DNA of 6,486 nt from JAIVJN01 sp036732565 (lineage in GTDB: Bacteria; Acidobacteriota; Vicinamibacteria; Vicinamibacterales; UBA2999): the NCBI GenBank assembly GCA_036732565.1, contig DAINCF010000415.1:1-6486 (forward strand), in the 5' to 3' direction. This document shows positions 1 to 5,589 of the stretch, piece by piece (positions within the stretch are counted from its first letter, which is position 1; each line of letters begins with the position of its first letter). A program made the position numbers and the translations under genes. The notes below the pieces were generated by a model. That model had not been told where the DNA came from and ran no database searches. It worked only from the letters and a program-made list of their open reading frames with translations.

Positions 1-1665
1 ATCGTGCCCGTGTCGGGCATGACGTGCGACACGGTGACGCGAGCCGTCGGCACCGGGCGCGCGCCGGCCATCGGATCACCGTTGACCGTGGGACCGTGGA
101 CGCACCTCGATCCACCCGAGCGCGTGCCGTCGTGGATGACCTGCGACGGGTTCTCCGGTCTCATCGCCTACGAAGCGGAACCCGCCCCGGGTGAGCCGGA
201 GACCGAGAACATGACACGGCTCGTGCTCCGAGCCGTGGCGCTGCCGGACGATCCGTCCCCCACCTGGGCCGTGATCATCGACATGCCGGTGACGTCGGTG
301 CTCACCGAGCGGATTCGGGAAGAGACCGGCATCAGGCTCGGCGATGTCTCAGCGACGGTGTTCGACGAACGGGCGGCGCGGCTGCCGCGGGGCCGCGCCC
401 TCGAAGCCGACATGCAGCCGATCGACGAGGGACGGCCGGGCGGCGCGTTCGTGGGGCCCTCGTGGGTGGCGTTCCTGGACTACGTCGATTGGGAGACCGG
501 CCAGGGCAGCAACGCCGCGGCCGCGATTCAGATCAACGTCTGGCAGATCTACGACCGCATCTCGACCGTCTCTCCCGTTCGCCTCGGCGAGCTGACCTTC
601 GGTCAGTTCCTGCTGATGGTGCTCGCTCTGGTCGGCCTGATGTTCCTGATCATTCAGTTCGTGGCCCTGGTGATCGGCTTCGTGCTCGCCCGCCAGATCA
701 CCGGCGCGGTGCACGACCTGTTCACCGGAACGCAGCATCTCCGCAACCGCAATCTCAGCTACGAGATTCCCGTCCGGAAGCGCGATCAGCTGGGCGAGCT
801 GGCCGAATCGTTCAACGCGATGACCGGCGAAATCACGAGCCTGCTCCGCGAAAACGCCGAGAAGGTCCGTCTCGAACAGGAGATCCGCACCGCCCGCGAC
901 ATCCAGATGAAGCTGCTGCCGCAGGGCCCGCTGCTGGTGCCTGGGCTTGCCGTCACGGCGTACTGCGAACCGGCGCGCGAAGTGGGTGGAGACTACTACG
1001 ACTTCCTGCCCATCAACGACCGCAAGCTCGGGTTCCTCATCGCTGATGTCTCCGGCAAGGGCACGTCCGCGGCCCTCTACATGGCGGAGCTCAAGGGGCT
1101 GATGCTGTCGCTGAGTCGGATTCACGAGTCGCCGCGGGACCTCCTGATCGCGGCGAACCGCGTCATCTCGCCGCACATCGACACCAAGAGCTTCATCACC
1201 ATGAGCTACATCGTCATCGATCTCGATCGGCGATCGATGAGCTACGCGCGTGCCGGCCACTGTCCGCTGATCTTCCTGCCCGGCGCCAACGGCGGCGGCC
1301 CACGCGAGGCGCAGGTGCTGGCGCCCGATGGGATGGTCGCCGGCCTCAAGCTCGATGACGGGCAGTTGTTCGAGTCGTTGCTGCAGGAGATCGAAGTGCC
1401 GCTCTCGACCGGGGATTTGATCGTGCTGTTCACCGATGGCTTCAGCGAAGCGATGAACGAGACCTTCGACTGCTTCGGCGAGACTCGCCTCAGCCAGTTG
1501 ATCGAACAGTACGGGCACCTCCCGTTCGAGCAGCTGCGCGAGAAGATCGTCGCCGAGGTGCGTCGTTTCGCCGGGACCGCCAGCCAGCACGACGACATGA
1601 CGATGATCCTGTTGAAGGTGGAAGCGCTCGGCGTTGCCGCGGTTGCCGTGGAGGTGGTGTCCTAG
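1..1665 (+). CDS. Membrane-bound SpoIIE/RsbU-type PP2C serine phosphatase with HAMP domain (5' partial)
   Basis: The reading frame is open at the left edge, so the true start lies upstream; the GTG at position 4 is only the first possible start in view. Residue numbers count from that GTG. Residues 1-199 have no family I recognise and are probably the rest of an extracytoplasmic sensor region. Residues 201-229 form a strongly hydrophobic transmembrane helix, followed by a HAMP linker (about 228-282) and a short helical connector with the DIQMKLLP motif (299-306) typical just before SpoIIE phosphatase domains. The PP2C domain (about 315-540) keeps its metal-binding motifs: GGDYYDF (328-334), ADVSGKG (347-353), FTDGFSEA (476-483) and HDDMTM (529-534). 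Such enzymes dephosphorylate Ser/Thr on anti-anti-sigma factors (STAS proteins) in partner-switching pathways. No partner gene is in view, so the substrate is unknown. The catalytic domain looks intact. It precedes and overlaps rnc by one base. Confidence 0.93.
   Translation: MVPVSGMTCDTVTRAVGTGRAPAIGSPLTVGPWTHLDPPERVPSWMTCDGFSGLIAYEAEPAPGEPETENMTRLVLRAVALPDDPSPTWAVIIDMPVTSVLTERIREETGIRLGDVSATVFDERAARLPRGRALEADMQPIDEGRPGGAFVGPSWVAFLDYVDWETGQGSNAAAAIQINVWQIYDRISTVSPVRLGELTFGQFLLMVLALVGLMFLIIQFVALVIGFVLARQITGAVHDLFTGTQHLRNRNLSYEIPVRKRDQLGELAESFNAMTGEITSLLRENAEKVRLEQEIRTARDIQMKLLPQGPLLVPGLAVTAYCEPAREVGGDYYDFLPINDRKLGFLIADVSGKGTSAALYMAELKGLMLSLSRIHESPRDLLIAANRVISPHIDTKSFITMSYIVIDLDRRSMSYARAGHCPLIFLPGANGGGPREAQVLAPDGMVAGLKLDDGQLFESLLQEIEVPLSTGDLIVLFTDGFSEAMNETFDCFGETRLSQLIEQYGHLPFEQLREKIVAEVRRFAGTASQHDDMTMILLKVEALGVAAVAVEVVS
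1650..1655 (+). promoter_or_regulatory. Shine-Dalgarno site for the RNase III gene, inside the phosphatase gene
   Basis: GGAGGT lies nine bases before the GTG at 1665. It is a near-ideal ribosome binding site and decides in favour of the GTG at 1665 as the start of the fused DUF2007-RNase III protein. It is encoded within the last codons of the upstream phosphatase gene, which suggests coupled translation. Confidence 0.8.
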
Positions 1666-2615
1666 TGCGGGGCCTCACGGCGGTCTTCCGCACGTCGTCG
1701 GACATCGAGGCGCATATCGTGCAGGCGCTGCTCCACAGCCACGGCATCGAGTCGGTGCGCCTGGGCGGATCGCCGCCGGGCGTGTTTGCGTTCGCCGTGA
1801 GCCCGCTCGGCGAGACCCTGGTGTCGGTGCGCGATGAGGAAGCCGAAGAGGCGACGCGGATCATCGCCAGTCACCGCGAGCGCATCGGCACGGCCACCGT
1901 CGTCCCGCTTCGTCATGAGTTCGTGGATCTGGAGACCCGCATCGGCTATCGCTTCCGCGATCGCGGACTCCTCGAGCACGCGCTGACCCATCGCTCCAAG
2001 GCGCACGAGGATCCGAGCGGCGGCGTCTTCGACAACGAGTCGCTGGAGTTTCTCGGCGATGCGGTGCTGGGAATGGTCGTCGCCGAAGCGCTGTTCCGCG
2101 CCTTTCCAGACTACTCGGAAGGGCAGAAGTCGAAGATCAAGTCGGCGCTGGTGTCGACGGTGGCGCTCGCGGAACTGGCGGCGCACCTGGGACTCGGCGA
2201 TCACATGATTCTCGGCCGCGGCGAGGAGAAGACCGGTGGGCGCGCGAAGCACGCGTTGCTGGCGGACACGTGCGAGGCGCTGATCGCGGCCGTCTATCTC
2301 GATGGTGGCCTCGACGCCGTACGGCAGTTCATCCTCCGCGAGATCGGTCCGGGCATCGAGGAGGCGCACCGGCCCGATTACTTCGGGCGCGACCACAAAT
2401 CGGTGCTGCAGGAGCAGCTGCAGGGCCTGGGACGGCCGCTCCCGATCTATCGGGTGGCCGGCGAGATCGGCCCCGATCACCGCAAGCTGTTTCGCGTGGA
2501 GGTCCTCGTCGGCGCCGACGTCGTCGCCGAAGGATCGGGCCGGACCAAGAAGGAAGCAGAACAGGAAGCCGCGAAGACGGCGCTCGCGACGATCGCCAGC
2601 GATCGCGCAGGATGA
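1665..2615 (+). CDS. rnc: Ribonuclease III with an N-terminal DUF2007-like domain
   Basis: RNase III cuts double-stranded RNA, processing rRNA precursors and structured transcripts in the cytoplasm. The protein has 316 residues, against about 220-250 for usual bacterial RNase III; the excess is at the N-terminus. Residues 5-68 resemble DUF2007, a small domain of unknown function (labelled a putative signal-transducing protein in Pfam). The nuclease domain starts near residue 88 and carries the signature NESLEFLGDAVL (124-135), with acidic residues E125, E128 and D132, and the second cluster D201 and E204 in DTCEAL. The dsRNA-binding domain spans about 244-311, from DHKSVLQEQLQ to the GSGRTKKEAEQEAA motif, with the GPDHRKLF turn present. 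All catalytic residues are there, so it should be active. The GTG start at 1665 has a strong ribosome binding site and overlaps the phosphatase stop. An in-frame GTG at 1923 (residue 87) lies exactly where an ordinary RNase III would begin, but no clear ribosome binding site precedes it. Confidence 0.96.
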   Translation: MRGLTAVFRTSSDIEAHIVQALLHSHGIESVRLGGSPPGVFAFAVSPLGETLVSVRDEEAEEATRIIASHRERIGTATVVPLRHEFVDLETRIGYRFRDRGLLEHALTHRSKAHEDPSGGVFDNESLEFLGDAVLGMVVAEALFRAFPDYSEGQKSKIKSALVSTVALAELAAHLGLGDHMILGRGEEKTGGRAKHALLADTCEALIAAVYLDGGLDAVRQFILREIGPGIEEAHRPDYFGRDHKSVLQEQLQGLGRPLPIYRVAGEIGPDHRKLFRVEVLVGADVVAEGSGRTKKEAEQEAAKTALATIASDRAG

Positions 2616-2618
2616 TCT

Positions 2619-2640
2619 GGGCCGCCCTGAAGGGCGGCCC
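2619..2640 (+). terminator. Possible terminator hairpin after rnc
   Basis: This perfect 10-bp GC stem begins three bases after the rnc stop codon and could end or stabilise the plus-strand transcript. It lacks the downstream U-tract of a classical intrinsic terminator, so the role is uncertain. It is also unit 1 of the REP/BIME-like element. Confidence 0.35.
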
Positions 2641-2677
2641 CCACGAAACCTGCGATCGTGTCGCACGGGTTTTCGTA

Positions 2678-2701
2678 GGGGCCGGCCTTCAGGCCGGCCC
2701 C
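2678..2701 (-). terminator. Possible terminator hairpin after the ATPase gene
   Basis: Read on the minus strand, this perfect 11-bp GC stem starts one base after the ATPase stop codon. It could end or protect the 3' end of the hut transcript. No U-tract follows (TACGAAAACC), so it is not a textbook intrinsic terminator. It is unit 2 of the REP/BIME-like element. Confidence 0.35.
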
Positions 2702-2702
2702 A

Positions 2703-3827
2703 TCAATCGATCTCTATGATTCCCCACGGCTTCGTTCGTTCGGACGTGCCCGCCAGCGCCAGCGACGGCTCGGCCTGTGGCAGGCGGGCGAGCGCGTAGG
2801 CTTGCACCTCGCGCGCGACCTCGTCGACGGTCGGCGGCACGGGGCGGCCGTGCAGTCGGACCCAGAGACGGAGCAGCGGATCGGCGAAGGCGTAGCGCTT
2901 CTGCTGCGCCGTGACGAGATCCACGTCCTCGAGCCACGACAGGTAGTCCTTCGTCGAGCCGGGCGTGCGATGGAGACGCTGTGAGATCTCCGTCAGCGTC
3001 AACGGCTCTTCTAGCGCCAGGATCTCGAGGATCGCTTTCAGCGCGCCGTAGCCTCGGGCTTTGTGCAACCGCAGCTCGTAGCGGTAGCCGCACCAGCTCG
3101 TGAGCGCCCCATCCGTGGTCAGCAATGCCGTCAGCGCGGAGATCGGATCGCCGCCGCGCCCGCTCATCGCCGCCGTGGCGTCGCCGAGCGCGTGCACGTA
3201 CGCCGCGCGGCCATCGGACAGCGCGTGAATGGTGCGGCCGAGGAACTCGCGGTCATCGGTCGCATCACCCGCGGGGGGCAGCATCGCGGTGACCTCCGCC
3301 GGCGCGAGCGCGGGCAGGTGGATGACCTCGAAGCGCTCGCCGGCGTCACGGAGCAGGCGATGGGCGCGGGCGACGTAGCGGCTGGTGAGGACGAAGCGGT
3401 TGTGGCTCTCGGCGAGCGCCTGCAACAGCTCACGCAGCACGTGGCGCAGGCCGGGGAAGCTCTCGAAGGTGCGGAGCTCGAGGACCTCGTCGAGCAGGAA
3501 CGTCGCTGGCCGACCGCCGGCGCGGGCGTGCGACAGCAGATCCATCGTCCGATCGAACGCTTGGCGTGTCGACGACGGATGGTCGGTGGCGGAGACGTGA
3601 TCGAACGGTGACGTCACGCTGATGGCGTGGAGGAAGCGCTCCGGCGTGCTGGCGGAGCGCTCGACGTCGATGTACTGGCAGGTCTCGCGGCCCAGGCGAT
3701 CGCCGAGCGCGTGGAGCAAGGTGCTGCGTCCTGTACCGCAGCCGCCGATCACGACCGGAATGCGCGCTGGTGACGCATCGAACGCCGCCAACACCCTTCG
3801 CTCCAGGCCCGCGTGAGGAGCCATCAT
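2703..3827 (-). CDS. P-loop ATPase with C-terminal winged helix (archaeal-type ATPase/AAA family), coupled to hutU
   Basis: The protein has 374 residues. The N-terminal NTPase core has a Walker A-like motif GGCGTGRST (28-36) in which Arg34 replaces the usual Lys, and a Walker B motif FLLDE (110-114). A LTSR segment (147-150) sits where a sensor-1 strand would be. Residues about 255-325 look like a winged helix (TLTEISQRLHRT as the helix-turn-helix) followed by YAFADPLLRLWVRL, which resembles the C-terminal part of archaeal-type ATPases (Pfam ATPase_2/DUF234). No signal peptide or membrane helix is seen, so it is probably cytoplasmic. The start was set at the first ATG of an ATGATG pair: GGAGG lies seven bases upstream, and this ATG overlaps the hutU stop by four bases (ATGA). 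The same frame stays open to 4052, but that extension runs inside hutU, is Arg/Gly-rich and looks spurious. The true role is unknown. Its place at the end of a hut operon suggests regulation or a passenger gene; a toxin-antitoxin or defence ATPase is a less supported option. Confidence 0.85.
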   Translation of the reverse strand: MMAPHAGLERRVLAAFDASPARIPVVIGGCGTGRSTLLHALGDRLGRETCQYIDVERSASTPERFLHAISVTSPFDHVSATDHPSSTRQAFDRTMDLLSHARAGGRPATFLLDEVLELRTFESFPGLRHVLRELLQALAESHNRFVLTSRYVARAHRLLRDAGERFEVIHLPALAPAEVTAMLPPAGDATDDREFLGRTIHALSDGRAAYVHALGDATAAMSGRGGDPISALTALLTTDGALTSWCGYRYELRLHKARGYGALKAILEILALEEPLTLTEISQRLHRTPGSTKDYLSWLEDVDLVTAQQKRYAFADPLLRLWVRLHGRPVPPTVDEVAREVQAYALARLPQAEPSLALAGTSERTKPWGIIEID

Positions 3828-5491
3828 CGTCCCGCCTCCCGCATCGGAATCCGCACGCCCCGTGCACGTGCCGTCTCTATCGCGTCCGGGTACCCCGCAT
3901 CGGCGTGTCGGATCACGCCCATGCCTGGGTCGCACGTCAGAACTCGCGCGAGCCGTTCGTCCGCCTCGCGTGTGCCGTCGGCCACAATCACCATGCCGGC
4001 GTGCAAAGAGTACCCGATGCCCACGCCACCGCCATGATGTACCGACACCCATGTGGCGCCGGCGGAGGCGTTGACGAGGGCGTTCAGAATCGGCCAGTCG
4101 GCGATGGCATCACTGCCGTCGCGCATGCCTTCGGTCTCACGATTGGGTGAGGCCACCGATCCCGTGTCCAGATGATCGCGCCCGATCACGATCGGTGCGC
4201 TGATTCTACCCTCACGTACGAGCTCGTTGATGCGCAGACCGAATCGGGCGCGCTCGCCATACCCGAGCCAGAAGATGCGCGCGGGCAATCCTTGGAAGTG
4301 TACTCGGTCGGAGGCGAGACGAATCCATCGGCACAGCGCCTCGTCGTGCGCGAACATCTCGAGCGCCGCGCGATCGGTCACGCGGATGTCCTCGGGGTCC
4401 CCGGACAGGGCGGCCCATCGGAACGGGCCCTTGCCCTCGCAGAAGAGCGGTCGCACGAACTCGGGCACGAAGCCCGGGATGTCGAACGCGTCGCCGACGC
4501 CGGCCTTCACCGCTTGCGCGCGCAGGTTGTTGCCGTAGTCGAACACCACGGCGCCGCGCCGCTTCAGCGCCAACATCGCGGCGACATGTCGGCCCATGGC
4601 GTCGATGGCGCGCCGCTGATAGGCCTCCGGGTCGCGCTGGCGGAGGACATCCGCCTGGGTCAGCGACAGCCCATCGGGCACGTAACCGGTGAGCGCGTCG
4701 TGGGCCGACGTCTGATCCGTGACGACATCGGGAATGACGCCGCGCTGCACGAGCGATGGCAACACCTCGGCGGCGTTCCCGAGGAGACCGATCGAGCGAG
4801 GCGTCCGATCCCGTTGATAGCGGGCCGCGCGGGCGAGGGCATCGTCCAGCGAGTCGGCGACCTCGTCGAGGTAACGGGTAGCCAGCCGGCGTTCGACGCG
4901 GGCGGGGTCCACTTCGACGACCAGCGCGACGCCTTCGTTCATCGTCACGGCGAGCGGCTGCGCGCCGCCCATCCCGCCGAGACCTGCGGTAACGGTCAAC
5001 CGTCCGGCGAGCGTGCCGCCAAAGTACCGACGAGCCAATGCCGACAGCGTTTCGTAGGTGCCCTGCAGGATGCCCTGCGTGCCAATGTAAATCCAGCTAC
5101 CTGCTGTCATCTGTCCATACATCGTCAGCCCGCGGTCCTCGAGGTCGCGGAACGTCTCCCAGGTCGCCCACTTGGGCACGAGGTTGGCGTTGGCGATCAA
5201 CACGCGCGGCGCGTTGACGTGTGTACGGAAGATGCCGACCGGCTTCCCCGACTGCACGATCAGTGTTTCGTCGTGTTCCAGCGAGCGCAGCGACGCGACG
5301 ATGGCATCGAACGCCTCCCAACTGCGCGCGGCTCGACCGGTGCCGCCGTAAACGACGAGGTCTTCGGGTCGTTCGGCGACGTCGGGATCGAGGTTGTTCA
5401 TCAACATCCGCAGCGCGGCTTCTTGTAGCCATCCCTTGCACGTCAGTGACGTGCCTCGGGGGGCCCGGATGGTTCGAACTGGGGTGCGCAT
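3824..5491 (-). CDS. hutU: Urocanate hydratase (urocanase), with the signature Cys replaced by Phe
   Basis: Urocanase adds water to urocanate to give 4-imidazolone-5-propionate, the second step of histidine degradation, using tightly bound NAD+ in the cytoplasm. The 555-residue length is normal for the family. Recognisable blocks run in order: TCKGWLQEAALRMLMNNLDP (17-36), VVYGGTGRAARSWEAFDAI (46-64), the Gly-rich TAGLGGMGGAQP (168-179) expected to help hold NAD+, DQTSAHDALTGY (259-270), FDYGNNLRAQA (317-327), FQGLPARIFW (399-408), DHLDTGSVASPNRETEGM (439-456) and HHGGGVGIGYSLHAG (485-499). The family signature is FQGLPxRICW, where the Cys (Cys410 in Pseudomonas putida) is needed for activity. 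Here codon 407 (4273-4271) reads TTC, Phe. The rest of the frame is intact. The ATG at 5491 gives the expected N-terminus but has no clear Shine-Dalgarno site. hutH lies upstream after 87 bases, and the ATPase gene overlaps the stop. Confidence 0.96.
   Translation of the reverse strand: MRTPVRTIRAPRGTSLTCKGWLQEAALRMLMNNLDPDVAERPEDLVVYGGTGRAARSWEAFDAIVASLRSLEHDETLIVQSGKPVGIFRTHVNAPRVLIANANLVPKWATWETFRDLEDRGLTMYGQMTAGSWIYIGTQGILQGTYETLSALARRYFGGTLAGRLTVTAGLGGMGGAQPLAVTMNEGVALVVEVDPARVERRLATRYLDEVADSLDDALARAARYQRDRTPRSIGLLGNAAEVLPSLVQRGVIPDVVTDQTSAHDALTGYVPDGLSLTQADVLRQRDPEAYQRRAIDAMGRHVAAMLALKRRGAVVFDYGNNLRAQAVKAGVGDAFDIPGFVPEFVRPLFCEGKGPFRWAALSGDPEDIRVTDRAALEMFAHDEALCRWIRLASDRVHFQGLPARIFWLGYGERARFGLRINELVREGRISAPIVIGRDHLDTGSVASPNRETEGMRDGSDAIADWPILNALVNASAGATWVSVHHGGGVGIGYSLHAGMVIVADGTREADERLARVLTCDPGMGVIRHADAGYPDAIETARARGVRIPMREAGR
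3835..3839 (-). promoter_or_regulatory. Shine-Dalgarno site of the ATPase gene
   Basis: GGAGG on the minus strand, within the last codons of hutU, lies seven bases before the ATG at 3827. It supports this start over the longer open frame reaching 4052, and together with the ATGA overlap suggests translational coupling. Confidence 0.75.
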
Positions 5492-5530
5492 CGAAATGTG
5501 AGACGTGAGGAGGCTTGGCGCGAAGATCAG

Positions 5531-5559
5531 AAACTAAGCACCTCGCGTCAGCTTGTCAA
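5531..5559 (-). promoter_or_regulatory. Predicted sigma-70-type promoter for hutU
   Basis: On the minus strand a perfect -35 box TTGACA (5559-5554) is followed after 17 bases by TAGTTT (5536-5531), a weaker -10 box. Transcription would start near 5524, giving a leader of roughly 30 bases before the hutU ATG at 5491. The site lies in an AT-rich patch (14 of 40 bases are G or C in 5551-5590) that stands out from the GC-rich surroundings. It would let hutU and the ATPase gene be made apart from hutH. Prediction only. Confidence 0.5.
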
Positions 5560-5589
5560 ACAAAAATTCGATCTGAAATCAGTTGACAA
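5553..5589. promoter_or_regulatory. Inverted repeat overlapping the hutU -35 box (possible operator)
   Basis: TTGTCAA (5553-5559) and TTGACAA (5583-5589) are exact reverse complements, 23 bases apart centre gap. One arm overlaps the predicted -35 box; the other spans the end of hutH. A regulator could bind here, but seven-base arms this far apart can arise by chance, and the sequence does not match any hut operator I know. Confidence 0.25.

Larger units (their letters stand above)
2619..2701. repeat. REP/BIME-like element: two inverted hairpin units with a pairing linker
   Basis: This fills nearly all of the gap between two convergent genes. Unit 1 (2619-2640) is a perfect 10-bp palindrome, GGGCCGCCCT with AGGGCGGCCC. 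Unit 2 (2678-2701) is a perfect 11-bp palindrome, GGGGCCGGCCT with AGGCCGGCCCC. Read outward from the centre, both units share a foot TTTCGT(A/G)G, then GGGCCG(C/G)CC, a TTCA loop and the returning arm, so they are inverted copies of one unit. They differ at matching positions on both stem sides (C-G in one, G-C in the other), a compensatory change. The linker also folds: ACGAAACC (2643-2650) pairs with GGGTTTTCGT (2667-2676) with small bulges, and TGCGA (2651-2655) with TCGCA (2661-2665). A GTAG or similar foot beside a GC-rich palindrome is the hallmark of REP sequences mobilised by RAYT (TnpA-REP) transposases. No RAYT gene is in the window. Assignment to that class is inference; the structure is seen directly. 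Confidence 0.8.

Noticed and set aside
4..6. GTG at position 4 as the real start of the phosphatase
   Set aside because: The frame is open to the left edge, and a sensor phosphatase of this type should have a first membrane helix that is not in view, so the gene is treated as partial.
349..1590. 413-codon open frame on the minus strand within the phosphatase gene
   Set aside because: It lies antisense to a clear SpoIIE phosphatase. Its His/Arg/Gln/Ala-rich sequence matches no family I know and is typical of antisense frames in GC-rich genes.
1923..2615. Short RNase III starting at the internal GTG at 1923 as the only product
   Set aside because: No Shine-Dalgarno site precedes it, while the GTG at 1665 has an excellent one; kept only as a possible second start.
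1662..2666. 334-codon minus-strand frame opposite rnc
   Set aside because: The plus strand codes for a complete RNase III with all motifs; the antisense product is Arg/Ala-rich without domains.
3828..4052. N-terminal extension of the ATPase frame into hutU
   Set aside because: The extra 75 residues are Arg/Gly-rich, overlap hutU fully, and the ATG at 3827 has both a strong ribosome binding site and an ATGA overlap.
4172..5428. 418-codon plus-strand frame opposite hutU
   Set aside because: It is a shadow of hutU, with no recognisable domain and biased composition.
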